From Ophiura sarsii (Eukaryota > Echinodermata > Ophiuroidea > Amphilepidida > Ophiuridae): a DNA stretch of 64,000 nt. The stretch covers positions 58,755,950 through 58,819,949 of the forward strand of contig CM069442.1 of the NCBI GenBank assembly GCA_035610835.1, read 5' to 3'. The notes under the pieces were generated by a model. It had not been told where the DNA came from and made no database searches. It was given only the letters and a program-made list of their open reading frames with translations. Below, piece by piece: positions 24,614-36,400 of the stretch; position 1 is the first letter of the stretch; each line of letters opens with the position of its first letter. The position numbers and the translations under genes are program-made.

Positions 24614-25230
24614 GTGATCCAAAAACGGGATTTGAAACGGGGGTTTCAGTGAGTAATACTTTACGCTACCCTGGATGTAGAACAAATAAATCAAGCAGGA
24701 AATAGCACAAAACCTAAAAATTGCTCATATATAAAAGTACCTGACAATTAACTGTTTAAAAGAATGAACCTAAAATGCCTTAAATGGGTTAAAATAAAGC
24801 CCAAAGCCATGAAATTGCCTGGCAACTTACTTCCATACTTTGTGTAAGGAGCTATCACACATAAGTTTAGACAGATTTCATTGCAAATGTTTTCCTTATT
24901 ACCGCCTTGTACTTCATCGCATTTCAATGATTGGAATAGGCAAATATAAACTTGAGAGTGTTATTACGCATTCAAGAACACAAACAACATTCACGTTTTA
25001 ATATATATTGTTTGTGCAATCTGTAATTGCAATAGACAACCCAGATTTGATACAGAAGCTTAACACATCACAAACTGCCACTATAAACAAGGGGGATTTA
25101 AGGAGGATACAGTTTAGTGTTCTAGTTAAATTATTACCTATATGTATTAAACATATCTGGGAATGTAGTCCTTTTGGATTAGTCTTTAACATGGAAACTG
25201 TCATAAACATTCCAATAACTATCGAATATT

Positions 25231-25250
25231 GCTATCTTCAGTAGATAGCA
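25231..25250. repeat. Micro-palindrome, site 5
   Basis: GCTATCTTCAGTAGATAGCA, with T just upstream giving 8-bp arms TGCTATCT and AGATAGCA around TCAGT. Identical to site 6 and sharing the 17-base core with sites 1 and 7. Confidence 0.85.
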
Positions 25251-25329
25251 GTATGACAACAGTTCACAACATGATGAAACTTTGTTTCAGACATCATCAC
25301 TATGTCATATTTCAATGTCACCGCATGGC

Positions 25330-25349
25330 GCTATCTTCAGTAGATAGCA
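25330..25349. repeat. Micro-palindrome, site 6
   Basis: GCTATCTTCAGTAGATAGCA, identical over 20 bases to site 5, which lies 99 bp upstream. Flanks are unrelated. Confidence 0.85.
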
Positions 25350-26697
25350 ATTTGAATAATTATGTTATAGTATTTGAAAATAGCTCAGGAAGATCCAAAA
25401 TATGTTTTGTAGAAGAAAAACTTGAGACTTGACCCTATATTCATAAAAGATGCACAGACCATGAATATCAAACAACATTCTGCTCATCCAATAAAATAAT
25501 AAACTCCCAAAAGGTTTAAATAAAGTGCCTGCAGTTCACGATGATGATTTGTTATTACTTATTTGCTCCCTATTATTGACCGTATATGTCAACATCTAGT
25601 CCAAAGTTGACTTGATGGAGCAGTTTTGTAAAACCCATGCAATCGTGAATTTGTGTCGTGGTTAATTACCAAGCCTGAACTGGCTTGTTCAAGCCTACGG
25701 TTACAATTACATTTTTTAGAAATGCAATTATAAAATGGCTACTGATTGATAGGTGTTATTGTAACTATGTTTATCGTTTCTCCCATAGGTTATTATGCTG
25801 CCATGTGCCATAGCATATTAAACTTTACAGATTAACTATGACAATGGTATATATCCTCTGCCAAATGTTTTGAATGAGAATATTTTTGAGAATGTCATAT
25901 ACTACAAACAGTGAACGAGTGGTATTATACATGTATAAGTTGTGCCAAATTTATCTTTTGGTGTCAATGACTTCTATTTATTTGTATTGACCGAAGGTTT
26001 TGCTATAATTTAAAAGCGGAGCAGAGAATACAAGGAAGTTACCAAATAAACCCCATTACCATTACCCAGGTAAAGTACCTCACATCTGAATATGGAGATT
26101 GTTATAAGTGAGGTTGAATGCACGAGACAATTTGAGAATGTGATCAGGTGTATCGCAGAGATGTTACTTCAATCCAGTTGAAATCCTGATAATGGTTTAC
26201 ATATTTACGGGAAAATGGTCTTGATTTCCAAATCTATCTCTTTACTGAAGGATGCATTTCCTGGATCAGCATTTCATTTCCTGATATCAGGAAATGTCCT
26301 GAAAAGTTACATATATATCTGCATGTATCAATTACAAGTTAGCTGCAAGATTTATAATTTTCCGCACCACTGACCATTGATAGCGTGGCACTGACTTGCA
26401 ACAGAATTATCTGCATCAGACAAGATTGTTACACTCTTTTCCAGAATGACTAATCCTGCGCTATATTGTCAACTACAGGCTGTTACATCCTCACAATTCA
26501 TATGAAGCAGTGACCAAGTGGCATTCCATAATATGTGATCAAGTGTAATGACCAAGTGGTTCAAACAATGTTCCTTTTGAACTTCAATGAAGAGGACAAG
26601 AAAGTAAAGCCATAATCCACAATGCATTTCATAAAGGTGACCAGCAGGGGTAGTAAGCAAGCAAAACTTAATCACTCTTATTTTAGTTTTTAAACTA

Positions 26698-26739
26698 AAT
26701 CAAGTCGTTTGATACTTAAAAGTATCAAACGACTTGATT
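26698..26739. repeat. Perfect 20-bp-arm hairpin, 2-base loop
   Basis: AATCAAGTCGTTTGATACTT at 26698-26717 is followed by AA and then its exact reverse complement at 26720-26739. No mismatch occurs in 20 bp. In DNA it can extrude as a cruciform and in RNA it would form a very stable stem. It lacks a U-tract immediately after it and is too symmetric and short-looped for a typical miRNA precursor. Confidence 0.95.
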
Positions 26740-26870
26740 GTGTTTTTCCTTGGACAAAAAATTCTTATTCTGTTACCCATATTGGACAACCAAAATGGAT
26801 CATTTTATCTTTTGCATTATATTTTTGTTATCTAAATAAAATCTTAATTCAGCATTTTGAGCCTAATTTT

Positions 26871-26890
26871 ATCATCTTCAGTAGATAGCA
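26871..26890. repeat. Micro-palindrome, site 7
   Basis: ATCATCTTCAGTAGATAGCA shares the exact 17-base core with sites 1, 5 and 6. The left arm carries the same C substitution as site 1. Confidence 0.75.
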
Positions 26891-27187
26891 GAAATGGATT
26901 ATTTCATCAATCATTCATTTTATGTAAGTCCTACCAGCACTATCTCAAACTTATCCAAAACAGTACCCAGATGATACACTTCTCTTATGCATATGTCTAT
27001 AGAAAGTTAAGGTGAATGCCCGCGACAATACAGGTATATGATCAGGTGTAGCTATCAGGTGTTTAACTACAGTTTGTTACATCATCAACGTCCCTATTAT
27101 GCAGTGACCGAATACCTAAGGCATTACAAGAAGGTGATCAAGTGTAAATACCATGTGTATCTACCAATTATGGTCCTTATGAGATTT

Positions 27188-27405
27188 TAGGAAGAAAAAA
27201 ACACCTTTCCTACGGGCAAAGGAACCTCTCAGATTGAGTCGGTTGGCCTAGCTTTTTTTGTTAATCTCTCTCTCTCTCTCTCTTTTCCCTTCAAAATAAC
27301 ACAAATAATCAGAAAATCTGTCAAATTGTTGACATTTTTTAAGAAACCAAAAGATATTTGGGGTGTTATTCATTTCCACCACAAATTTCTAAAAGCGTTT
27401 CCTTT
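27188..27405 (+). mobile_element. Decayed MITE of the GGCRAC/CTCTCAG family
   Basis: The left end GGAAGAAAAAAACACC, ACGGGCAAAGGAACCTCTCAG and GAGTCGGTTGG match the 17405 and 22887 elements. A CT microsatellite follows. The right terminus is not recognised, so the copy is truncated or eroded. TTA precedes the left end. Confidence 0.6.
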
Positions 27406-27467
27406 CGAATAATGTATCCAAAGGAAACAAACAAGTCAGTGAATCCTTTAAGCATTAAACTAAGTAT

Positions 27468-27668
27468 CAGTGCTGCATGGAGTCCTTGATGCTCGAGTCC
27501 TCTGATTCCCTCTTTAAATTTGAACCGGAAATATATAATAATACAGGAAATAAAACCCCTATTTTAAGTAGCAAAAAAGGGCCAAATTAATCTCAAGTCC
27601 CAATGACCGAGTCCAAGTCCAAGTCCGACTGAGTCCACAATAACCGGGACATGAGTCCTCCAGCACTG
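27468..27668 (+). mobile_element. Non-autonomous hAT element
   Basis: Ends are CAGTGCTGCATGGAGTCCTT on the left and GAGTCCTCCAGCACTG on the right, good inverted repeats of about 17 bp. Flanks CTAAGTAT (27460-27467) and CAAAGTAT (27669-27676) match at 7 of 8 positions. The interior has repeated GAGTCC/AAGTCC words. No coding capacity. Confidence 0.88.
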
Positions 27669-28058
27669 CAAAGTATACCAAGTCTAGTGATCAAGTGGAT
27701 TGTTCAAAATTTGATGATACATTCATCAAAAGAAGAGCAGTGAAAACAAGAATGCGGTCATCTAAATACCATAGACATGTCTAAATTGTTGAATAATAAT
27801 TTGATGTTACATTTTTCAAAGTAGCCAAAGTTAGTCTGTTCGCAGAGACTCAAGTTTGTTGTGATATCATTACATAAGCAAACCAATGGATACAATGATT
27901 GACAAGCAGCACAAGAAAAGCGTGGGTGAACGCCAGGAGCATGTGATGTAATGATGCGATTGATTATAGTTCAATCAGTTCCAAATTGGTGAACCTGCTT
28001 ACAGCAGCGAATAAATTCATGAGAGCAAGGGTGCGCAAATATTTGTGTGGCGCAACAT

Positions 28059-28490
28059 CAGGGGCAGATTTAGGGGTGCACACAGAAAACACTATGTAAA
28101 AAATTATGTAAATATAGAACTCCATAATTATTATGTAAGAGTTTACATAAAACATGTAATATATACCCAAGCTTGTGTAAATTCCTATGCAAAAGCTTTA
28201 CACAACTGTTTACATAGTATTATGGAGTTCTATTTTTACACAGATTGTGTATTTTTTACATAATTTGTGTATTTTTTTTACATAGTGTTTTCTGTGTGTG
28301 GGGGCACCGTGCACTCCCCCCTTATTTTTGACAGGGCGCCTTTTTGATAGGACGCCTGTGCCCCCCCCCTCTTATTTTTTGACAGGGAGAAAACGTTAAA
28401 AACATGTAAAAATGTGTAAAAAATGTGTACAAACGTACAAAATGTGTAAAAGATCGCCAAGAACCTTGAGAAATCCTGGATCCGCCCCTG
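28059..28490 (+). mobile_element. hAT-like element carrying a foldback insertion
   Basis: Left end CAGGGGCAGATTTAGGGG and right end ATCCTGGATCCGCCCCTG are imperfect inverted repeats of the widespread CAGGGGCGGATC hAT style. The 8-bp flanks no longer match, so the insertion is old or rearranged. The element at 28079-28298 sits just inside its left end. Confidence 0.65.
28079..28298. mobile_element. Small foldback-like element with CACACAG ends and TTACATA/TATGTAA words
   Basis: The termini CACACAGAAAACACTATG and CATAGTGTTTTCTGTGTG are perfect inverted repeats extending through GTAAAAAA. The interior repeats TATGTAA, GTTTACATA and TGTGTAAA words, and an inverted pair ATAGAACTCCATAAT / ATTATGGAGTTCTAT lies inside the arms. 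The same ATAGAACTCCATAATTATTA block occurs in the 45975 element, linking the two. No coding capacity. Confidence 0.85.
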
Positions 28491-30159
28491 AATATGATGT
28501 ATTATGAATTGTGTCGCTCGCAAATGTTAAACTAACGCCCGTATGATTGGATTACTTTTGTACACAGAGAGATAAAAACCCATATATTTCTTGCCAATTT
28601 GGAACTGACGAAACTATAGTGCATCAGCAACCTTTTTTGTATTCTTCAAAAAGCACAAATGGAAGAACACGCAGATACTGTATATACTGCAAAAATGAAC
28701 CAGCTGTATCAACCGCCCATATCCGTCCAGCCCCCTCTGGGATTGATGGCCATGATTGGAAACTTATTACGTAACCATGTATTATTCAACAAACACCCGC
28801 CCTACTTATTACAGCACCCCAGAAACCTTAGGAATCATTCTGTTTTAGTAAGAAAAACCAACTAACCATATGTATTGATGGTATATATTGATGTGAAATT
28901 GCAATCTCTGATCTGAATTGCAAATTAAATGTTAAAGTGCCAATCATTAGTGTCAATTCAAGTGTGTCCTAAAAGTATCCACTGAAGTCAAATGGCAACT
29001 TATTTCAATACTTCAGTGAATATGTTTCATAAGAAGACCCCTTTAATTATATGACTGCCAGCTTTAATATGGTGCACAAAATAGCCTCAAAGTGGACAAA
29101 AGTTTTAGTGATATCTATGGCACATCTGCAAACTTCCATACTTACTACATACACATACGCATTTGCCCATCAAACATAATTTCTATACTGGGTGTATCAA
29201 AATATAGGGCTCTCATTTTTTTAACCTTGATCTGTGTAAAGTCACTCCACCATAACAATCTTGATGTTATCTTAACCCTTTGAACCCTAAATTATTTGTA
29301 CCCGTCGGCTCCCCACCCTGAGTCATTTACATTAATGATGTCATTTTATAGTCCAATCTTACCTATCTTACACCCCGTCTTAAACCCTCTGACTGAACGT
29401 TTTATAGATTGGCATACAGCTCTCAATCATCGGAAACATGTTCATAACATATTTATAACATAAAGCATCAGTTTTCCAGGCTGTTTTCATCACCAAAATT
29501 GCCAATCATGACCGTAATACAATGCAACCCTGTCTACCTGAGATTCATTTGCACAAGATTTTGATGCATATTCATCCCATTTCGTGCTATTTTTGACAGT
29601 TTTCTTCAGCGAAATGACATAAAAAAACAAAGTTAACCTAGCATAAACAAGGAATTTTACATCTGGTGAACATCATGTGACTTGAAAGTCATGACCACTC
29701 AAGGTCATATGATCAATCCATCACATATTCTGAGACCGGTTAAAGCCGGTTTTCCAACTTTTCAGGTTATATCACTTTCATGGGGAAGCCCGGTTTTCCG
29801 ACTTTCCGTTAAGTCTAATTTTTGTAAAAAAACCATTGTACAGATTGACAAATTAATGGTTGTACTTATACTGCCATACTGCTCTTATTCTTTAATGACT
29901 TGGTCTCAAATTTACAGGATAATAAGACAATTATTTAGGCTTAATAATGGCTTCAAGTTTGTCACACCTGACTGATTATGCAAAGATTAAAGGTCATCAG
30001 ATCCTATGTTTTGATAAACCCTGTACAATGTTGTGAAAGGTAAATCATAACATCCCCATTGTGTCACAGGGTGTACATAGCTGTGCGAGACCACGCTCAT
30101 AGATAGTATAGTGTAACATGACGCAGCATGATTAACATTTGGACTATTTAAAAGTATTA
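28491..30159. other. Unassigned AT-rich DNA
   Basis: No gene is recognised. The open frame 29682-29975 contains a stretch vaguely like a LINE thumb region, but the resemblance is too weak to call. A TACTGGGTGTATCAAAATA segment near 29187 is reminiscent of a mariner-type terminus without a partner. Confidence 0.4.
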
Positions 30160-30369
30160 GGCGACAACAAAAAAAGTTCAACAAACAAAAATGTTGTCCG
30201 AATTTTTTTTTGTTGGGAAATGTTGGGAGAATTTTAGAAAACAAATAGTTGAGAAATCCCTAAAAATTCCTGAAATGTTTGTAAAATATTTTTTCAACCT
30301 GCCAGACGGACGGACCCAACTTGAGAGGTCCGTCAGCCCGTTGAACAGGGTTGGTGTCTTTTTGTCGCT
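30160..30369 (+). mobile_element. Harbinger-like MITE of the GGCRAC/CTGTTGTA family, TTA duplication
   Basis: Begins GGCGACAACAAAAAAAGTTC and ends AGGTCCGTCAGCCCG, then TTGAACAGGGTTGG and TTTTGTCGC. TTA lies directly outside both ends (30157-30159 and 30370-30372). The interior has ACGGACGGACCC before GAGAGGTCCGTC, matching the relatives at 17405 and 22887. Confidence 0.8.
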
Positions 30370-31161
30370 TTAGCGCAAAAGTTTAGAACTGTATGTTTTT
30401 CTGTTATTCATATCTCGCACCCTCACAGGGACCATGAGTAAATAATGAAGATAGGAAGGATTCAGTCTATGCCAGATGTACCTGTAGGGCTCCTTGGGGC
30501 TATCAAATATGAGTTTGAGTTCCCTTTCAAAACAAATAATACTGCACAACGAAGGAACCATTTCAGGAAGCACCTAGGTTGCTAGGGGCGCTGATCTCTT
30601 CCAGCCCACCATGATATAATGCTAACCTTTAATTCTACTTTCCACATGCCCTCAGTTATGAAACTAATAATTGTCTAGGTAGACTGTGCGCATTTGGTTA
30701 CAATAACACATGTGAATTAGCAGTCTGTAATATTATTATTTTACCTTTGTACGAATGTTTTGAGAAATCCTCAATGTGTTTGCACATGGAACTGTTTCAT
30801 ATAGCTTTGCACGAATGTTTGGATGGATATCACGTATGTTTGCACATGAACCGCTTTATATTGACGTAACATTTGTAACAAAGAGTAGCGCTTTTCTTGA
30901 TGTACTTTATATGTGGGGTATATAGGCTATTGAACGGTGCCAAAGTACATATTTTGCTCTTTCAATATACCTATAGTTCGATCAGCTCCAAATTGGTGAA
31001 ACCTTCTTACAGCAGCGAATGAATAGAAAAGGACACTGTCGCGCAAGATGGAGAGATAAAAACGGAATATTTTCTTAGAATTTCCTCCTCAAAATTTGAT
31101 ACCTCATTCAATAAAAATTGTTTAATAAGTTTGGAAGTTATGATCATTTGATTGACAAGAC
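30370..31161. other. Unassigned DNA
   Basis: Two short similar segments with TTTGCACGAATGTTT and GTTTGCACATG occur near 30750-30850. Nothing else is seen. Confidence 0.4.
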
Positions 31162-31542
31162 TTAAAGGGGCATTGAGAGATACGTATGGGAGTGCGCCCT
31201 CAATTATCCTGGAAATCAGTTTTTTTGCATCAAAGAAATACTTAGGCATATACTAACTACCATCTGAAACAGTTTACCAATATTCGCCGTTTAACATATA
31301 AAATGTCATGATTTTCTTAGTTTCGATATGATCATAAACTAGGTGCCGAATTTGGAAGTTATGCTATCGGTTACTCACGGACTTTCGCGGCAAATCTCAA
31401 CCCGGAAATGCCATTATTTGCTTATTTTGGCATGAAGGCGATGTCGGAATTGTATGACATTTTGGATTTGGGCTATGTTGATGAATATCTTTACGTTATT
31501 TGCTCATTTAGTATATCGATACATCTCTCAATGCCCCTTTAA
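31162..31542. mobile_element. TTAAAGGGGCATTGAGAGAT-family MITE
   Basis: TTAAAGGGGCATTGAGAGAT on the left is mirrored by ATCTCTCAATGCCCCTTTAA on the right. The interior has GGCATATACTAACTACCATC and an inverted GAGGGCGC/GCGCCCTC motif near the left end. Related copies lie at 40215, 49876 and 54798. No coding capacity. The superfamily is not assigned. Confidence 0.88.
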
Positions 31543-31599
31543 CAAAATATTTGCACCAAATCAGATTTTCCATGGGATTACTTTGTCTTTTACACTATT

Positions 31600-34017
31600 G
31601 GGAGCAGCAAGGCATGTGCGGCTAAATGGTTCATTGGGAATGGACACATGCATTGCTACTGTGAATATTGAAAGCAGCAAGGCATGTGCGGCTAAATGGT
31701 TCACTGGGAATGGACACACGCATTGTTACTGTCAATATTGGAAGCAACAAGGCATGTGCGGCTAAATGGTTCATTGAGAATGGACACATGCATTGTTACT
31801 GTGAATATTGGGAGCAGCAAGGCATGTGCGGCTAAATGGTTCACTGGGAATGGACACATGCATTGTTACTGTGAATATTGGGAGCAACAAGGCATGTGCG
31901 GCTAAATGGTTCACTGGGAATGGACACATGCATTGTTACTGTGAATATTGGAAGCAGCAAGGCATGTGCGGCTAAATGGTTCACTGGGAATGGACACATG
32001 CATTGTTACTGTGAATATTGGGAGCAGCAAGGCATGTGCGGCTAAATGGTTCACTGGGAATGGACACACGCATTGTTACTGTCAATATTGGAAGCAGCAA
32101 GGCATGTGCGGCTAAATGATTCATTAGGAATGGACACAGGTATTGCTACTGTGAATATTGGGAGCAGCAAGGCATGTGCAGCTAAATGGTTCACTGGGAA
32201 TGGACACATGCATTGTTACTGTGAATATTGGAAGCAGCAAGGCATGTGCGACTAAATGGTTCACTGGGAATGGACACATGCATTGCTACTGTGAATATTG
32301 AAAGCAGCAAGGCATGTGCGGCTAAATGGTTCATTGAGAATGGACACATGCATTGCTACTGTGAATATTGGGAGCAGCAAGGCATGTGCCGCTAAATGGT
32401 TCACTGGGAATAGACACATGCATTGTTAACTGTGAATATTGGAAGCAGCAAGGCATGTGCGGCTAAATGGTTCACTGGGAATGGACACATGCATTGTTAC
32501 TGTGAATATTGGGAGCAGCAAGGCATGTACGGCTAAATGGTTCACTGGGAATGGACACATGCATTGCTACTGTGAATATTGGGAGCAGCAAGGCATGTGC
32601 GGCTAAATGGTTCACTGGGAATAGACACATGCATTGTTACTGTGAATATTGGGAGCAGCAAGGCATGTGCGGCTAAATGGTTCACTGGGAATGGACACAT
32701 GCTTTGTTACTGTGACTATTGGGAGCAGCAAGGCATGTACGGCTAAATGGTTCACTGGGAATGGACACATGCATTGTTACTGTGAATATTGGGAGCAGCA
32801 AGGCATGTACGGCTAAATGGTTCACTGGGAATGGACACATGCATTGTTACTGTGAATATTGGGAGCAGCAAGGCATGTGCGGCTAAATGGTTCATTAGGA
32901 ATGGACACATAAATTGTTACTGTGAATATTGGAAGCAGCAAGGCATGTGCGGCTAAATGGTTCATTGGGAATGGACACATGCATTGTTACTGTGAATATT
33001 GGGAGCAGCAAGGCATGTACGGCTAAATGGTTCACTGGGAATGGACACATGCATTGTTACTGTGAATATTGGGAGCAGCAAGGCATGTGCGGCTAAATGG
33101 TTCACTGGGAATGGACACATGCTTTGTTACTGTGAATATTGGGAGCAGCAAGGCATGTACGGCTAAATGGTTCACTGGGAATGGACACATGCATTGTTAC
33201 TGTGAATATTGGGAGCAGCAAGGCATGTACGGCTAAATGGTTCACTGGGAATGGACACATGCATTGTTACTGTGAATATTGGGAGCAGCAAGGCATGTGC
33301 GGCTAAATGGTTCATTAGGAATGGACACATAAATTGTTACTGTGAATATTGGAAGCAGCAAGGCATGTGCGGCTAAATGGTTCATTGGGAATGGACACAT
33401 GCATTGTTACTGTGAATATTGGGAGCAGCAAGGCATGTACGGCTAAATGGTTCACTGGGAATGGACACATGCATTGTTACTGTGAATATTGGGAGCAGCA
33501 AGGCATGTACGGCTAAATGGTTCACTGGGAATGGACACATGCATTGTTACTGTGAATATTGGGAGCAGCAAGGCATGTGCGGCTAAATGGTTCATTAGGA
33601 ATGGACACATGAATTGTTACTGTGAATATTGGAAGCAGCAAGGCATGTGCGGCTAAATGGTTCATTGGGAATGGACACATGCATTGTTACTGTGAATATT
33701 GGAAGCAGCAAAGCATGTGCGGCTAAATGATTCATTAGGAATGGACACAGACATTGCTAGTGTGAATATTGGGAGCAGCAAGGCATGTGCGGCTAAATGG
33801 TTCATTAGGAATGGACACAGGCAATGTTACTGTGAATATTGGGAGCAGCAAGGCACTGGGAATGGACACATGCATTGTTACTGTGGATATTGGGAGCAGC
33901 AAGGCATGTGCGGCTAAATGGTTCACTGGGAATGGACACATGCATTGTTACTGTGAATATTGGAAGCAGCAAGCATGTGCGGCTAAATGGTTCACTGGGA
34001 ATGGACACATGCATTGT
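31600..34017 (+). repeat. 70-bp satellite array, left block (about 34 units)
   Basis: Head-to-tail units of 70 bp, each containing GGAGCAGCAAGGCATGTGCG, GCTAAATGGTTCACTGGGAA, TGGACACATGCATTGTTACT and GTGAATATTG. Variants mark higher-order structure: the rare ATTAGGAATGGACACATAAA unit recurs at 32891 and 33311, exactly 420 bp (6 units) apart. One unit near 33850 is shortened. Open frames across the array are by-products: 70 is not a multiple of 3, and one frame has a stop in GCTAAATGG. Confidence 0.97.
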
Positions 34018-34904
34018 CAGGCTCCGATAAATCGCCTGTCCGATTGCCCGGGGCAACCAGATTTATTTTCGGGCAAGCTGAATCACAGGGCATGCTGCCC
34101 GATCGGGCAACTGCTTTCAAAAAGAAATAAGCTTAATAAAGCATCTATTTGTACACTACTATGCTATCGTAACTTCAGTTCTCGACCAGCTGAGAGTGTG
34201 GTGTAAAAGGTCACCAGGCATAACCAACCCTTGCTTTTTCAGTATGGCAACCCGTCCATAGTTTCCGGAAGCCCTGAACGAATGCCGAAGTTGAGCCACG
34301 TGGTATAAACTCACCAATCGCCAGGCCGTTTTCTCCGATGTTTACAAGAAACACACGCTTCGGTTTTCGGAATGGGATATCCCTCGGTTCATTCATAAAA
34401 TCGTCATCACAACAAAAAATTGGTGTTTCTAGAAGATTTATACATGATATGAAAGAGGAGACTTTTAAGCTTTCTAATGATTTAAATTTGTATAGGTATG
34501 TTTATTTCTCTTGAAAAAAACGTGATTTGGAAATGGGGGAAATATTTGGCAGATTGCCTTGCGTGCGTGCGTGTCTCGGGCTTGAAACAATACAGAAAAA
34601 AATGTATGAATGAAAAATTGTAAATGGGTTTTTCCCACGATCACAAGTTCACAACGCATGCGTAATGATGATTTTGGTCAACGGAAACTCCCGAAAATGG
34701 CGACCGCCACACGATTGTGTAGTTTGCTATTGATTGTCGAAATAATGATGGCATAAAACGACATAATCGGCAAGAAATCTGACCCATCAATACCATTGTC
34801 CAAGTCTTAAAAATCGCAATGTTATTCGGGCATAATCGGGCAAGTAAAAGTTGACCTGGCCTTGCCCGATCGGGCAAGTAAAAAAAAAAATTGATCGGAG
34901 CCTG
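34018..34904 (+). mobile_element. Non-autonomous hAT inserted in the satellite
   Basis: Starts CAGGCTCCGATAAATC and ends TTGATCGGAGCCTG. A perfect 8-bp target duplication, TGCATTGT (34010-34017 and 34905-34912), lies inside a satellite unit, so the insertion is younger than the array. The subterminal regions contain palindromic TGCCCGATCGGGCA copies (near 34098 and 34864) that could bind a transposase. Short minus-strand frames inside have no recognised domain. Confidence 0.95.
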
Positions 34905-36400
34905 TGCATTGTTACTGTGAATATTGGAAGTAGCAAGGCATGTGCGACTAAATGGTTCACTGGGAATGGACACATGCATTGTTACTGTGAATATTAGAAG
35001 CAGCAAGGCATGTGCGGCTAAATGGTTCACTGGGAATGGACACATGCATTGTTACTGTGAATATTGGAAGCAGCAAGGCATGTGCGGCTAAATGGTTCAT
35101 TAGGAATGGACACATGCATTACTGTGAATATTGGAAGCAGCAAGGCATGTGCGGCTAAATGGTTCATTGGGTATGGACACATGATTTGTTACTGTGAATA
35201 TTGGGAGCAGCAAGGCATGTGCGGCTAAATGGTTCATTGGGTATGGACACATGATTTGCTACTGTGAATATTGGGAGCAGCAAGGCATGTGCGGCTAAAT
35301 GGTTTACTGGGAATGGACACATGCATTGTTACTGTGAATATTGGGAGCATCAAGGCATGTGCGGCTAAATGGTTCACTGGGAATGGACACATGCATTGTT
35401 ACTGTGAATATTGGAAGCAGCAAGGCATGTGCGGCTAAATGGTTCATTGGGTATGGACACATGATTTGTTACTGTGAATATTGGGAGCAGCAAGGCATGT
35501 GCGGCTAAATGGTTCATTGGGAATGGACAGATGCATTGTTACTATGAATATTGGAAGTAGCAAGGCATGTGCGGCTAAATGGTTCACTGGGAATGGACAC
35601 ATGCATTGTTACTGTGACTATTGGAAGCAGCAAGGCATGTGCGGCTAAATGGTTCACTGGGAATGGACACATGCATTACTGTGAATATTGGAAGCAGCAA
35701 GGCATGTGCGGCTAAATGGTTCACTGGGAATGGACACATGCATTGTTACTGTGAATATTGGAAGCAGCAAGGCATGTGCGGCTAAATGGTTCATTGGGTA
35801 TGGACACATGATTTGTTACTGTGAATATTGGGAGCAGCAAGGCATGTGCGGCTAAATGGTTCATTGGGTATGGACACATGATTTGCTACTGTGAATATTG
35901 GGAGCAGCAAGGCATGTGCGGCTAAATGGTTTACTGGGAATGGACACATGCATTGTTACTGTGAATATTGGGAGCATCAAGGCATGTGCGGCTAAATGGT
36001 TCACTGGGAATGGACACATGCATTGTTACTGTGAATATTGGAAGCAGCAAGGCATGTGCGGCTAAATGGTTCATTGGGTATGGACACATGATTTGTTACT
36101 GTGAATATTGGGAGCAGCAAGGCATGTGCGGCTAAATGGTTCATTGGGAATGGACAGATGCATTGTTACTATGAATATTGGAAGCAGCAAGGCATGTGCG
36201 GCTAAATGGTTTACTGGGGATGGACACATGCATTGTTACTGTGAATATTGGGAGCAGCAAGGCATGTGCGGCTAAATGGTTCATTAGGAATGGACACATG
36301 CATTGTTACTGTCAATATTGGAAGCAGCAAGGCATGTGCGGCTAAATGGTTCATGGGGAATGGACACATGCATTGCTACTGTGAATATTGAAAGCAGCAA
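34905..36400 (+). repeat. 70-bp satellite array, right block (about 21 units)
   Basis: The same 70-bp unit continues after the hAT. A 627-bp higher-order block (nine units minus 3 bp, caused by CATTACTG in place of CATTGTTACTG) is repeated, so that TTCATTGGGTATGGACACAT units at 35163 and 35233 reappear at 35790 and 35860. The array stops abruptly after a final AAAGCAGCAA. Confidence 0.95.

Larger units (their letters stand above)
24614..26460. other. Unassigned DNA with two micro-palindromes
   Basis: No gene is recognised. Two micro-palindromes at 25231-25250 and 25330-25349 are listed separately. Confidence 0.45.
26461..27183 (+). repeat. Old, diverged duplication at about 600-bp offset
   Basis: The segment 26461-26580 (landmarks CAACTACAGG, TGTTACATC, AGTGACC, GTGATCAAGTGTAA) is recognisably repeated at 27064-27183 with the same order. 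Upstream parts also match (GATCAGGTGTA near 26143 and 27041). The copies are diverged, so this is an old duplication. The strong hairpin at 26698 and the micro-palindrome at 26871 lie between the two copies. Confidence 0.6.

Noticed and set aside
26698..26739. A miRNA precursor or rho-independent terminator
   Set aside because: The stem is perfectly paired with a 2-base loop and no flanking stem, unlike animal miRNA hairpins. Bacterial-type terminators are not relevant in this genome.
29682..29975. LINE reverse transcriptase thumb-like frame (LILPYCSYSLMTW)
   Set aside because: Only a short stretch resembles the family. No WNSLP-type motif or LINE 3' tail follows, and the upstream part is unrelated.
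33735..35045. Minus-strand frames with repeated SIPSEPFSRTC
   Set aside because: They are satellite translations crossing into the hAT, not genes.
31600..36400. A CRISPR-like array or repeat protein gene
   Set aside because: Units are contiguous with no unique spacers, and the 70-bp period breaks every reading frame. It is a satellite.
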